Notes under the pieces: model-generated
Database searches by the model: none
What the model saw: only the letters and a program-made list of their open reading frames with translations
What the model was told of the DNA's origin: nothing
Program-made: the position numbers and the translations under genes
In this document: positions 16,560 through 25,200 of the stretch, one piece after another
Numbering within the stretch: the first letter of the stretch is position 1
How the letters are laid out: the number at the start of each line of letters is the position of its first letter
NCBI GenBank assembly: GCA_016872755.1
Contig: VGZE01000005.1
Span: 1-59,746, forward strand
Direction: 5' to 3'
DNA: 59,746 nt
DNA from: Planctomycetota bacterium
Lineage (GTDB): Bacteria > Planctomycetota > UBA1135 > GCA-002686595

Positions 16560-18320
16560 TCAGGGGGCTCCGGGCCCGGCTCGCTGGCGCGCGACCTGCA
16601 GCATCCGCTCGACGCCCTCGCGCGGTTCCCACGACGCCGGCGCGCGCGCGAGCGCGAGCTCGATGTCCTCCACCGCGCCGCGCGCATCGCCCAGCAGCAG
16701 GCGCGCGCTGGCCCGGCTGACACGCACGCCGAGGTCGTTCGGCATCCGCTCGAGCGCGCGATCGAGATCCGCCAGGCCGCGCGCGGGCTCGCCGAGCTCG
16801 GCCAGGTACGTCCCGCGCCGCCCGAGGTACACCGGCTCGTCGGGCCGCAGCTCGAGTGCCTTCTCGTAGGCCGCGAGAGCCTCGGCCGACTGGCCGCGCA
16901 TCCGCTCGGCGTCGCCGAGGTGAAACCACGCCGGGGCCGCGTGCGGGTCGACGACGATCGCGCGCCGGTAGTCGAGCACGGCCCCCTCGACATCGCCGAG
17001 GTCGTAGCGCGCCTTGCCGCGCTTGTAGAGCGCAACGTAGTTCTCGCCGTCGATCGACAGCACGCGCTCCCACAGCGCGCGCGAGTCGCGCCAGTGACCG
17101 CACTGGCGCCAGGTCGCGACGCCGAACAGGGCTCCCAGGGCGAGCCCCGCGATCCAGGTGCCGCGCACGCCGGTCCAACGCGCGAGCGCCGCGCCGGCCA
17201 GCAGCGCGAATGGCAGGCAGGCGAGGTACGTGTAGCGATCGGCGGCGAGCTGCACGCCGCTCTGCGTGAACCCGAGAATCGGCGCGGCCGTGATCCCGAA
17301 GGCGCACCAGGCCGTGCAGGCCCAGGGAACGCGCCGCGCGCAGGCGAGCAGCGCCAGCGTCGCGAGCGGCACGAGCACGGCCGGCCACAGGAAGCGCGGC
17401 TGGTCGAGGCCGAGCTCGCGCGGCAGCGGGTACAGCGCGTGCAGGTCCAGCGGCAGGAGCGTCTTGCCCGCGTAGAACGCAACGCCGTAGCAGGCCTGCA
17501 AGAAGCGCTCGAACAGCGTGTGCTCGGCCAGCGCGATCGTGGCGTGATCGCGCGACTGGGCCCAGATCGCGAGTCCTCCGCCCACGCAGGCGAGCACGGC
17601 GAAGGCCGCCAGCTCGAGCAGCGCGGCACGACGCTCACCCGGCCCGAGGCGCCGCAACGGCCACAAGCACAGCACGAGCAGCAGCGCCGGAAAGGTCAGG
17701 CCCCAGGCCTTCGACAACAGCGACAGCGCGAAGCACGCGAACGCGAGCCCCAGGCGAACGCGCCGCGCGCGGGCGCTCACGCCCGGCGCGCAGGCTGCCA
17801 ACCAGGCCCAGAGCGTGCCCAGCCATAACACGCCCGAGAGCACGTCGCGCCGCTCGGTGATCCAGGCGACCGACTCCACGCGCAGCGGATGCAGCGCGAA
17901 CAGGAGTGCGCCGACCAGCGCCGCGGAGCGCAATCGCGCGAGCTGCCAGTCCGGTACCGCGCGCGCGAGCAGCGCTTCGAACACGAAGGCCGCGAGCCAC
18001 GCGCTCGCCGCGTGCAGCAGCACGTTTCCGAGGTGGTACCCGAAGGGATCGAATCCGTGCAGCGCGTGATTGACGGCCAGCGACAGCCAGGCGAGCGGCG
18101 TCCAGTGCCCGACCCGCGACTCGGTGAACATCCAACGCAGCGAGTCGGCCGACAGCTCGCGCAACCACGGGTTGTTCTGCACCGCGATGTCGTCGTCCCA
18201 ATTGACCCAACCGGCGCGCAACGCCGGCCAGAACGCGACCAGCACGCACAGCGGCGCGAGCAGGTACCAGAGGCGCGCAAAGCGGGGACCCGCCGGGTCG
18301 GCCGTCCCGCCTTCGCTCAC
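16560..18320 (-). CDS. TMTC-like membrane glycosyltransferase with C-terminal TPR repeats
   Basis: A 586-residue protein with about ten transmembrane segments followed by TPR repeats (about residues 425-570). The first periplasmic loop has WVNWDDDIAVQNNPW, matching the acidic DD motif of GT-C mannosyltransferases. LHPLRVESVAWITERRDVL (about residues 145-163) matches the HPxxxE...R region of TMTC/DUF1736 proteins. TMTC-type proteins transfer mannose from a lipid carrier to proteins on the outer side of the membrane; in bacteria the target is unknown. The ATG at 18320 overlaps the purB stop by 4 bp. A second paralogue-like gene lies at 28828-30675. Confidence 0.78.
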   Translation of the reverse strand: MSEGGTADPAGPRFARLWYLLAPLCVLVAFWPALRAGWVNWDDDIAVQNNPWLRELSADSLRWMFTESRVGHWTPLAWLSLAVNHALHGFDPFGYHLGNVLLHAASAWLAAFVFEALLARAVPDWQLARLRSAALVGALLFALHPLRVESVAWITERRDVLSGVLWLGTLWAWLAACAPGVSARARRVRLGLAFACFALSLLSKAWGLTFPALLLVLCLWPLRRLGPGERRAALLELAAFAVLACVGGGLAIWAQSRDHATIALAEHTLFERFLQACYGVAFYAGKTLLPLDLHALYPLPRELGLDQPRFLWPAVLVPLATLALLACARRVPWACTAWCAFGITAAPILGFTQSGVQLAADRYTYLACLPFALLAGAALARWTGVRGTWIAGLALGALFGVATWRQCGHWRDSRALWERVLSIDGENYVALYKRGKARYDLGDVEGAVLDYRRAIVVDPHAAPAWFHLGDAERMRGQSAEALAAYEKALELRPDEPVYLGRRGTYLAELGEPARGLADLDRALERMPNDLGVRVSRASARLLLGDARGAVEDIELALARAPASWEPREGVERMLQVARQRAGPGAP

Positions 18321-19762
18321 ACGCGCACCTCGCCGCGCGAACCGCGCGCCGAGTCGAGCAGAGCGCGGTGGCGCGCGAGCAGCGGGTCGACCTCCTCGGC
18401 GACGAACTCGACGACCTGCTGCGGCGCGCGACCGACGTAGCGCGACGGTTCGAGCAGCTCGCCGAGCCGCCCGCGCACGGCGGCGAAGGCCGCGTCACGC
18501 TCGATCAACGCGCGCAGCGGATTGCGCTCGCCGCGTCCGATCGCCTCGGAAGCCTCGCGCGCGAGCACGCGCAGTCGCTCGTGGACATCTTGTCGATCGG
18601 CGCCGCTCTTCACCGCTTCCATCATCAGGTGCTCGGACGCGAGGAACGGCAGCTCCTCCTCGAGCACGCGCCGGACGATGGCCGGATGGACGACCAGCCC
18701 GCCGGCGACATTGAGCCACAGATTGAGCACCGCGTCGGTGGCCAGGAACATCTCCGACAGCGCCAGTCGCCGGTTGGCCGAATCGTCGAGCGTGCGCTCG
18801 AACCACTGGTTGGCCGCCGTGTGCGCGGTGTTGCCGAGCGCCTCGATCACGAAGCGCGACAGCGCGCAGATGCGCTCGCTGCGCATCGGGTTGCGCTTCC
18901 ACGGCATCGCGGACGAACCGATCTGCTTCGATTCGAAGGGCTCCTCGAGCTCGCGCCGCCCCGAGGCGAGGCGCACGTCGACGGCGAACTTGTGCGCGCT
19001 CTGGCAGATCGACGAGAGCGCCTGCGCGATGCGGAAGTCGAGCTGGCGCGGATAGGTCTGGCCGGTCACGCCGAACACGCGCTCGAAGCCCATGCGCCGG
19101 GCGACGCGCTGGTCGAGCTCGCGCACCTTCGCGTGGTCGCCGCCGAACAGCTCGAGGAACGAGGCTTGCGTGCCGGTCGTGCCCTTGACGCCGCGGAAGC
19201 GCAGCATCGACAGCGCGTGCTCGAGGTCGGCGAAGTCGTCGACCGCGTCCTGCAGCCACAGGCACGCGCGCTTGCCGACCGTGGTCGCCTGCGCGGGTTG
19301 GTAGTGCGTCAACCCGAGGCAGGCCTCGTCCTTCCACTTCAGCGCGAACTCGCGCAGCGCGGCGATCACGAGCACGAGCTGCGAGCGGACGAGGCCCAAA
19401 CCCTCGCGGAACGCAAGCAGGTCAGCGTTGTCGGTCACGAAACACGAGGTCGCGCCCAGGTGCAGGATCGGGCGAGCGAGCTTGGCCTTGTCGCCCCACG
19501 CATGCACGTGCGCCATCACGTCGTGGCGCAGCTCGCGCTCGTACTTGTCGGCGAGGTCGAAATCGATGTCGGCGGCGGTCGCGCGCAGCTCGGCGACCTG
19601 CTCGGCGCTGATCGCGAGCCCGAGCTCGCGCTCCGACTCGGCCAGCGCGATCCACAGCTCGCGCCAGCGGCGGAAGCGCGCGCGGTCGCTGAAGTTCTCG
19701 CGCATCGCGCGCGACGCGTAGCGCGTCGAGAGTGGGCTCGTGTAGTTGTCGCGGTCGGTCAC
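18317..19762 (-). CDS. purB: Adenylosuccinate lyase
   Basis: A 481-residue fumarase/aspartase-superfamily enzyme that cleaves adenylosuccinate to AMP and SAICAR to AICAR in purine synthesis. The family signature is present as IGSSAMPWKRNPMRSERI (about residues 285-300), carrying the mobile catalytic Ser loop. GATSCFVTDNADL and LTHYQPAQATTVGKR (with the catalytic His) are further conserved regions. Length is typical of the longer, eukaryote-like PurB type. Both ends overlap neighbours by 4 bp (ATGA): the amidohydrolase upstream and the TMTC-like gene downstream, so the three share a transcript although their functions differ. Confidence 0.93.
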   Translation of the reverse strand: MTDRDNYTSPLSTRYASRAMRENFSDRARFRRWRELWIALAESERELGLAISAEQVAELRATAADIDFDLADKYERELRHDVMAHVHAWGDKAKLARPILHLGATSCFVTDNADLLAFREGLGLVRSQLVLVIAALREFALKWKDEACLGLTHYQPAQATTVGKRACLWLQDAVDDFADLEHALSMLRFRGVKGTTGTQASFLELFGGDHAKVRELDQRVARRMGFERVFGVTGQTYPRQLDFRIAQALSSICQSAHKFAVDVRLASGRRELEEPFESKQIGSSAMPWKRNPMRSERICALSRFVIEALGNTAHTAANQWFERTLDDSANRRLALSEMFLATDAVLNLWLNVAGGLVVHPAIVRRVLEEELPFLASEHLMMEAVKSGADRQDVHERLRVLAREASEAIGRGERNPLRALIERDAAFAAVRGRLGELLEPSRYVGRAPQQVVEFVAEEVDPLLARHRALLDSARGSRGEVRV

Positions 19763-21036
19763 TTCGACAAGGTAGCAATCCGGGCGGCGATCGCGTCGAG
19801 CCTGCGCTCGATCTCGGCCTTGTCGAGCCAGCGTCCGCGCACCATCACGCCCGCTTGGCGGTTCGCATTGGCGATGTCCTTCGTCGGATCACCCTCCAGC
19901 AGCAACAAGTCCGCGCGCTTGCCCTCGGCGATCGTCCCCCACTGCTCCGCCTGACCCCAGTACTCCGCCGGCGCCCGCGTGCCTGCCACCAGGATCTGCC
20001 AGCGCGTCATCCCGGCCCGCTCCAGCGCCGGCATCTCGTGCCCGAGACTGAACCCGGGCACCGAATAGATCTGCGGCGCATCGGACCCGAGCAGCAGGTT
20101 CGCCCCGTGCTTGGCGAGCAGCCCGAGCATCCGATCGCGCCCCGCCAGCATCTTCGCGCCGGCTTCGGCGTCACCGTGCGCGAGCTGCGCGCTCTTCGCC
20201 GCTTTCCACTGCGCGTGCTCCTTCGGGTGCACGTAGGCGAGCTCCGGCCGCTGCTCGAGCGTCTCCACCGTGACCGGTCCGAAGATCGAGCTCCACAGGT
20301 CCTGCGTGGCCACGATCCACGTGCCCTTCTCCTTCGAGAGCTTGGCGAGCTCCTCCATCTTGGCCTCGTCCTCGCCGGCCTCTTCCCAGTAGCCGTCGAG
20401 GTGATCGATGCCCTGTCCGGCCTCGATCGCGCGCCGCACGCCGACTTCGTCGGGCACGTGACCGGCCATCCGCAGGCCCTTCTCGCGCGCGACGGCCGCG
20501 ATCGCGTCGTACTCGGGGATGGTCAGGCCCTCGTGGATCTTGAGCAGGTCGTAGCCCTCGCCCGCGTACTTCGTGACGAGTTCGCGGGCGTGCTCGGCAT
20601 CCTTCACGTTCTGCCCGAGCAGCGCCGGCGCTGCCGTGTACATCGATGGACCGAGCAGTTCACCGCGCTCGACGCGTTCCCGCAGCTCGAATTGATTGTG
20701 GAAGCCGTACATCGTGCGCAGCGTCGTCGCTCCGCGCAGCACGTAGAGCTCGAGGTAGGACTCGATGATCGCCGCCGGAGCCGACGGCGGAGGGATGTGC
20801 CCGTGCATCTCCGCCAGTCCCGGCAGCAGCCACTTGCCGCGGCCGTCGATCCGCACGGCATCGGCTGGAACCTCGACCGTTGCCGCGGGTCCGACGCGCT
20901 CGATGCGCTCACCACGCACGATCACGGTCTGATGTTCGAGCACGCGTTCGGTGTCCATCGGGACGACCGAGACGCCGACGAAAGCGAGCGGGGCCGCGTC
21001 CAGGCCCGCGAGCAGAGAGAGGAGCAGGGAATTCAT
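19759..21036 (-). CDS. Exported amidohydrolase (imidazolonepropionase-like)
   Basis: A 425-residue metal-dependent amidohydrolase with a probable N-terminal signal segment (MNSLLLSLLAGLDAAPLAFV). The metal-binding set can be followed: LAEMHGHIPPP (HxH), a Lys in GYDLLKIHEG that may be carbamylated, His in MAGHVPDEV and GIDHLDGY, and the final Asp in LLLGSDAPQI. The C-terminal composite beta-domain ends with GTIAEGKRADLLLLEGDP. Such enzymes act on cyclic amides or peptidase-type substrates, often in the periplasm; the substrate here is unknown. It is coupled by ATGA overlap to purB and separated by 81 bp from the lipoprotein gene upstream. Confidence 0.85.
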   Translation of the reverse strand: MNSLLLSLLAGLDAAPLAFVGVSVVPMDTERVLEHQTVIVRGERIERVGPAATVEVPADAVRIDGRGKWLLPGLAEMHGHIPPPSAPAAIIESYLELYVLRGATTLRTMYGFHNQFELRERVERGELLGPSMYTAAPALLGQNVKDAEHARELVTKYAGEGYDLLKIHEGLTIPEYDAIAAVAREKGLRMAGHVPDEVGVRRAIEAGQGIDHLDGYWEEAGEDEAKMEELAKLSKEKGTWIVATQDLWSSIFGPVTVETLEQRPELAYVHPKEHAQWKAAKSAQLAHGDAEAGAKMLAGRDRMLGLLAKHGANLLLGSDAPQIYSVPGFSLGHEMPALERAGMTRWQILVAGTRAPAEYWGQAEQWGTIAEGKRADLLLLEGDPTKDIANANRQAGVMVRGRWLDKAEIERRLDAIAARIATLSK

Positions 21037-21117
21037 GCGCCGAGCATCGCAGCGCCGCGCACCCGAGGAAATGGGTCGACGCGCCTTCTTGCGCGATCCT
21101 TGCTCGATCGTTGCCGT

Positions 21118-22446
21118 CTACTTGCGCGCGGGTCGGTCGAGTTCGAACTGATCGAGCAGCCGGAACAGCAGCGCGCGCACCGCCTCGGCGTTCGCGTCGA
21201 GGAAGTAGCGCCGCCGCACGCCGCGCAGGAAGCGCAACTCGTCCTTGGCCATCTCGTCGGTCCAGGCCTGCAGCGTGCTCGCCCAGTTCGCCGAATCCGG
21301 CAACTTCGCCTTCAACAGCTCCGGTGTCGAGTTCGACTCCTCCCACAGCGCGTGGAATCGATCGAGGTGGCCCTGGTAGCCGTCGCGCAGCTCGGTCGTC
21401 CCGCACAGGAAGGCGCGTGCGAGCGCATTGCGCAGGCCGCGCTGGCGGTGCACGTCGAGGAAGAGCGCGCCGATACGGCCGTAGAGCTCGGCCATCTGGT
21501 TCGGCGGCACGACGGCCTTGTACGTGGTCCAATCGTCGAGCACGACGTGCATCAGGCCGACCGTGTCGACGTCGGGCATCTCCAGATCGGTACGCGACGC
21601 GTACGCGTCGTAGAGCGTGATGCCGGGGAAGGCGTTCCCGACGCGGTCGGTGTAGGCGCGCGCGAAGCCCGCGTGGCTCTTCTGCAACGAGCCATCGTCG
21701 AGCATCCCTTCGACGAGCGCCTCCGCGTGGTCCCAACCAGGCGGCAGGCCGAGCAACGCGTTGTGGAAGACGCGATCGGGATCCGCCTCGCCCGGAAGTC
21801 GCCGCACTTCGCGCGACGCGTAGTCGTAGTTCCACGCGCTCTCGGCGCGCCGCGCGGGCACGCCGCCGAACATCTGGGCATTGACCTGTGCGTACTGCGG
21901 AGAGGCCTCGTCGACCCAGCGACGCGGGATCGGCTGCGCGGGCGCGTGGGTCTGTGGATCGAACCACTCCAGCGGCGCGGCATCCGCGCAGGTGGACGGG
22001 TCGGCGGCCGCATCGAGCACCCAACGCAGCAGCGTGTTCTGGAAGGTCTGCAATGCCCTGCATTCGCCCTCGAACCAGCCCAGGAACTGTTCCTTCTCGG
22101 CCGCGCTGCAGTTCGCGAACAGCTCTCGCGCGCGTTGTTCGCGCTCGAAGGCACCGGGCGCACCCGCGCGGCGCTGGCGCGGAGCGGGTCCTGCCGCGGG
22201 GGCCGTCGGCGGGGATGCGATGGCCACGCTCTCGGTTGGGAGAACCTGCGCAGGTTCAGGTGCAGGCGTGGGCTCCGGCGCGGGAGCAGGCGCCGGGGCG
22301 GGCACGGGGGCAGGGGCTAGTGCGATTGCTGCCGCCGGTGCGGGTGCTGGCGCAGGACGCGGCTCCTCCCGCTGGACGGGTGCGGGGGTGGTCGGGCAGG
22401 CCCAGGTCAGGCAGAGGAGCAGGAGAGAAACGCTGCGGAGCTTCAT
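21118..22446 (-). CDS. Putative lipoprotein with Pro/Ala-rich linker, unknown function
   Basis: A 442-residue protein. The N-terminus MKLRSVSLLLLCLTWACPTT is a signal peptide with a lipobox-like L-T-W-A-C, so Cys 17 may be lipidated. Residues about 25-95 are almost purely Pro, Ala and Glu repeats (PAPAPAP), a typical periplasm-spanning linker. The folded C-terminal part (about 100-440) has no family I recognise; it is rich in Trp and charged residues, for example WNYDYASREVRRLPGEADPD and VVPPNQMAELYGRIGALFLD. It lies between the tRNA-Pro gene and the amidohydrolase on the same strand. No catalytic motif is evident. Confidence 0.7.
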   Translation of the reverse strand: MKLRSVSLLLLCLTWACPTTPAPVQREEPRPAPAPAPAAAIALAPAPVPAPAPAPAPEPTPAPEPAQVLPTESVAIASPPTAPAAGPAPRQRRAGAPGAFEREQRARELFANCSAAEKEQFLGWFEGECRALQTFQNTLLRWVLDAAADPSTCADAAPLEWFDPQTHAPAQPIPRRWVDEASPQYAQVNAQMFGGVPARRAESAWNYDYASREVRRLPGEADPDRVFHNALLGLPPGWDHAEALVEGMLDDGSLQKSHAGFARAYTDRVGNAFPGITLYDAYASRTDLEMPDVDTVGLMHVVLDDWTTYKAVVPPNQMAELYGRIGALFLDVHRQRGLRNALARAFLCGTTELRDGYQGHLDRFHALWEESNSTPELLKAKLPDSANWASTLQAWTDEMAKDELRFLRGVRRRYFLDANAEAVRALLFRLLDQFELDRPARK

Positions 22447-22519
22447 GCTCGAGACTCTGTTCAGCGAGTGCCGTCGCGCGGGCAGCGTGGGACCACGAGC
22501 CGCGCGTGGCGAAGAAGGT

Positions 22520-22597
22520 TGGTCGGGGCGACTGGATTTGAACCAGCGACCTCTTGCACCCCAAGCAAGCGCGCTAGCCAGGCTGCGCCACGCCCCG
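22520..22597 (-). tRNA. tRNA-Pro (anticodon GGG), CCA encoded
   Basis: The minus strand folds into a full tRNA: acceptor CGGGGCG with CGCCCCG, D-arm GCGCAGCCTGGCTAGCGC, anticodon arm CTTGC-TTGGGGT-GCAAG with anticodon GGG, T-arm with GGTTCAAATCC, discriminator A and encoded CCA. It lies 73 bp upstream of the lipoprotein gene on the same strand. Confidence 0.96.
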
Positions 22598-22666
22598 ACC
22601 CGGAGAATGGGGCCGAAGAGTGTATCGGTGCGCGTTCGGAGCCGTCAAACTCTGTGCGTTGGAAGC

Positions 22667-22999
22667 ATGCCCCGCCTCGCCCGACCGCTGACCCGCCGGC
22701 GCAATTTCGCGCGGCACAGCCACCGCACGTGGATGCGCTCGATGGCGTTGGCCAGCGCCGGCTGGATGGCTTGGTGGATCTACCTCTTCGCGACGCACTT
22801 CACGCCCGAACTCGCGCCCGGATTCTGGGTGCTGACCGCGCTGACGACGCTGTTCGCCGCTCCGGGTCTCGTGCTCGCACTGTGGTGCGTGCGCTCGCGC
22901 ATCGCCTGGATGTTCTTCGCGCTGCTGCCGATCCTCGCCAATGCCAGCCTGCTTGCTCTGCCGTGGATCGCGCGGCACTACCTGCTGGCCGCAAGTTGA
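22667..22999 (+). CDS. Small membrane protein, unknown function
   Basis: A 110-residue protein from ATG 22667 with a basic N-terminus (RPLTRRRNFARHSHR) and three hydrophobic segments (about residues 25-43, 50-75 and 80-105). The start was chosen because the longer open frame upstream crosses the tRNA-Pro gene. It converges with the membrane protein at 23009, only 9 bp away. No family recognised. Confidence 0.55.
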   Translation: MPRLARPLTRRRNFARHSHRTWMRSMALASAGWMAWWIYLFATHFTPELAPGFWVLTALTTLFAAPGLVLALWCVRSRIAWMFFALLPILANASLLALPWIARHYLLAAS

Positions 23000-23008
23000 T
23001 CGGAGGGA

Positions 23009-23398
23009 TCAGCGCGGCTCGGCAAGCACGAGCATCCACACGCCCGTGACGGCCGCCAGGACCGAGAGTGCGAAGGAGAGCCAGGCCAGGCGCCCGTGCC
23101 AGCGCCGCCGGCGGCCGTCGCGCAGCGTGAGCAGGCCCAGCAGCGCGGTCGGCGCGAACGACAGCGTCGCGGAGCGCGCCAGCAGCATGTGCACCGGCGT
23201 GATCCAGCCGGCGCTTTCCAGGTCGACCGTTTCGCCGAGCCGATAGGCCTGCCAGATCGTCGCACCCAGCGCGGAGACGGTCAGCGCGACCAGGGCGAGG
23301 TGCGCGCGCCGGCGCGCCGCGCGCCCGGTCACCAGCACGGCGATCAGCAAGACGAGCGTGGCGCCGAACAGCGCGAAGAACGCAACTACAGGGCTCAT
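23009..23398 (-). CDS. Four-helix membrane protein, unknown function
   Basis: A 129-residue integral membrane protein with four predicted membrane helices: about residues 3-24, 32-50, 68-88 and 100-125. A conserved-looking WITPVHMLLARSATLSF segment precedes helix 3, and an RRRRWHGRLAW loop follows it. The general layout recalls small heme- or quinone-type four-helix proteins (DUF420-like), but no His pair clearly marks heme binding, so I leave it unassigned. It is encoded 10 bp downstream of gpsA on the same strand and probably shares its transcript. Confidence 0.6.
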   Translation of the reverse strand: MSPVVAFFALFGATLVLLIAVLVTGRAARRRAHLALVALTVSALGATIWQAYRLGETVDLESAGWITPVHMLLARSATLSFAPTALLGLLTLRDGRRRRWHGRLAWLSFALSVLAAVTGVWMLVLAEPR

Positions 23399-23408
23399 GC
23401 GGAGCGCA

Positions 23409-24464
23409 TCAAGTCAGCTCGAGCCCCTTCATCTCCACCGCCGGCTCGCGTTGCATCAAGCGCAACACGGCCGCGCGCGGCGAAAGCTCCTCGAACAGGA
23501 TCGCATGCACCGCCTGCGCGATGGGCATGCTCACGCTGCTGTCTTCCGATTCCGGTCCGAACAGCGCCTTGGTCGTCCACACGCCTTCGGCGACCATCTG
23601 CATTCCTGCAAGGATCTGTTGCAGCGTCTCGCCTCGTCCGATGCGCTCGCCGACCGAGCGATTGCGCGAATGCCGCGAGTAGCAGGTGGTCATCAGGTCG
23701 CCCATGCCGGCGAGCCCGAAGAAGGTCGTCGCCTGCGCGCCGCGCGTGCTGCCGAAGCGCGCCATCTCCACCATTCCGCGCGCGATCAGCGCGGCCTTGG
23801 CATTGTCGCCGAGCCCCAGCCCGTCGCAGATGCCGGCGGCGATCGCGATCACGTTCTTGAGCGCCCCGGCGAGCTCGGCACCGCGCGGATCGCCGTTCGT
23901 GTAGACGCGCAGCGAGTCGCAACCGAAGGCGGCCTGCACGCGCTGCGCCAGTTGCTCGTCGCGGCTTGCGGCGATCACGGACGCGGGCAGGCCGCGCGCG
24001 ACCTCCTCCGCGTGGCTCGGCCCCGTCAGCACGCACATGGCGCGCTCGCCGATGCACTGGCGCAGGATCGCGGTCGGAGTCAGGAAGCTCTCGATCTCGA
24101 GGCCCTTGGTCGCACTGACGATCGGCACCTGTCCCGGCAGCGCCTCCTCGAAGAGCCCGGCCACACCGCGCAGGAACTGCGTCGGCACCACGCTCACGGC
24201 GAGGTCGATTCCGGTGCAGGCCTCGTGCGGATCCGCATGGAAGGAGATGCCCTCGGGCAGCGCGACACCGGGCAGGTAGCGCTTGTTCTCGCGCTCGCGC
24301 GTCAGCGTCTGCGCCTGCATCGGATCGTGGCACCACATGCGCACAGCGAGCCCGTTGCGCACCAGGATCAGGGCCAGCGCGGTGCCCCAGCCGCCGTCGC
24401 CGATCACGACCGCCTGTTGGAAGGCGCGTGTGAGCGTGCGGACCTTGGGTGAGGACGAACTCAT
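23409..24464 (-). CDS. gpsA: Glycerol-3-phosphate dehydrogenase [NAD(P)+]
   Basis: A 351-residue enzyme that reduces dihydroxyacetone phosphate to sn-glycerol 3-phosphate, the backbone for phospholipids. The dinucleotide motif is VVIGDGGWGTALALIL (GxGxxG variant, with D in place of the first small residue). IVSATKGLE, LTGPSHAEEVARG, ELAGALKNVIAIAAGICDGL (catalytic Lys) and GLAGMGDLMTTCYSRHSRNR are canonical. The start is ATG 24464, overlapping the plsY stop by 4 bp. The pair gpsA-plsY supplies glycerol 3-phosphate and then acylates it, so the coupling makes metabolic sense. Longer in-frame starts fall inside plsY and are not used. Confidence 0.95.
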   Translation of the reverse strand: MSSSSPKVRTLTRAFQQAVVIGDGGWGTALALILVRNGLAVRMWCHDPMQAQTLTRERENKRYLPGVALPEGISFHADPHEACTGIDLAVSVVPTQFLRGVAGLFEEALPGQVPIVSATKGLEIESFLTPTAILRQCIGERAMCVLTGPSHAEEVARGLPASVIAASRDEQLAQRVQAAFGCDSLRVYTNGDPRGAELAGALKNVIAIAAGICDGLGLGDNAKAALIARGMVEMARFGSTRGAQATTFFGLAGMGDLMTTCYSRHSRNRSVGERIGRGETLQQILAGMQMVAEGVWTTKALFGPESEDSSVSMPIAQAVHAILFEELSPRAAVLRLMQREPAVEMKGLELT

Positions 24465-25141
24465 CGGTGCTCCTCTTGCGTGCGCCCGCCGCGCGGTTCC
24501 GTGCCGGCCAACATGCGCTGGATGTTGCCGCGGTGGCGAATCACGACCAGCAGCGCGAGCGCGCAGAGCACCCACACGACGCCGTTGTCGTAGTGGACGC
24601 TGCCGGTCGAGATCTGCCACGCCGCGCCCAGCGGGAAGAGCGCGCACATCAGCATCGAGGCCAGCCCGACGAATCCGACGCCGTACTTGACCGCCAACCA
24701 GCCGAAGCCGCCGATCAAGAACACGAGCGGGTCGATCGCCACGGCCATGCCCGCCGTGGTCGCGACGGCCTTGCCGCCCTTGAACTTCAGGTAGATCGGC
24801 CAGACGTGGCCGACCACGGCCGCCACGCCGCACAGCGCCCCGAAGGCGTACGCGCCCGGGCTGCCGGCCGTTCCCTCGTAGAACTTCCTCGCGATCACCG
24901 CGACGGGCAGCCACCCCTTCGCGAAGTCGAGCAGGAACGCAACGATGCCCAGCGGCTTGCCCAGCACGCGCGCCGCGTTGGTCGATCCGATGTTGCCGCT
25001 GCCGACGGTGCGGATGTCGACGCCCTTGAGCATGCGCGCGAGCAGCCACGAAAACGGCACGGCGCCGAGCAGGTACGAGAGGCCCAGCGCCAACCACTCG
25101 GCGCCGTGCGGAACGGCCAGGGTCGTGCTGAGCGCGTACAT
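24461..25141 (-). CDS. plsY: Acyl-phosphate:glycerol-3-phosphate acyltransferase
   Basis: A 226-residue inner-membrane enzyme that transfers an acyl group from acyl-phosphate to glycerol 3-phosphate, the first step of phosphatidic acid synthesis. The three PlsY motifs are visible: LLGAVPFSWLLAR, then GSGNIGSTNAARVLG (acyl-phosphate binding), GHVWPIYLKFKGGKAVATTAG (glycerol-3-phosphate binding, with conserved His and GGK) and a C-terminal RHRGNIQRMLAGTEPR. About seven hydrophobic segments are present. The start at ATG 25141 gives a normal length. Its end overlaps gpsA (ATGA). The phospholipase D-like gene lies 59 bp upstream on the same strand. Confidence 0.93.
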   Translation of the reverse strand: MYALSTTLAVPHGAEWLALGLSYLLGAVPFSWLLARMLKGVDIRTVGSGNIGSTNAARVLGKPLGIVAFLLDFAKGWLPVAVIARKFYEGTAGSPGAYAFGALCGVAAVVGHVWPIYLKFKGGKAVATTAGMAVAIDPLVFLIGGFGWLAVKYGVGFVGLASMLMCALFPLGAAWQISTGSVHYDNGVVWVLCALALLVVIRHRGNIQRMLAGTEPRGGRTQEEHR

Positions 25142-25200
25142 CGGCAGCAGCGAGCGTATCGTTTCGCTTCCGCCCCGCGCCAGGGGAACCCGCGCCGCGC

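Noticed and set aside
19732-22320. A plus-strand frame of about 862 codons
   Set aside because: It is antisense to the amidohydrolase and lipoprotein genes and is low-complexity Arg/His/Val sequence.
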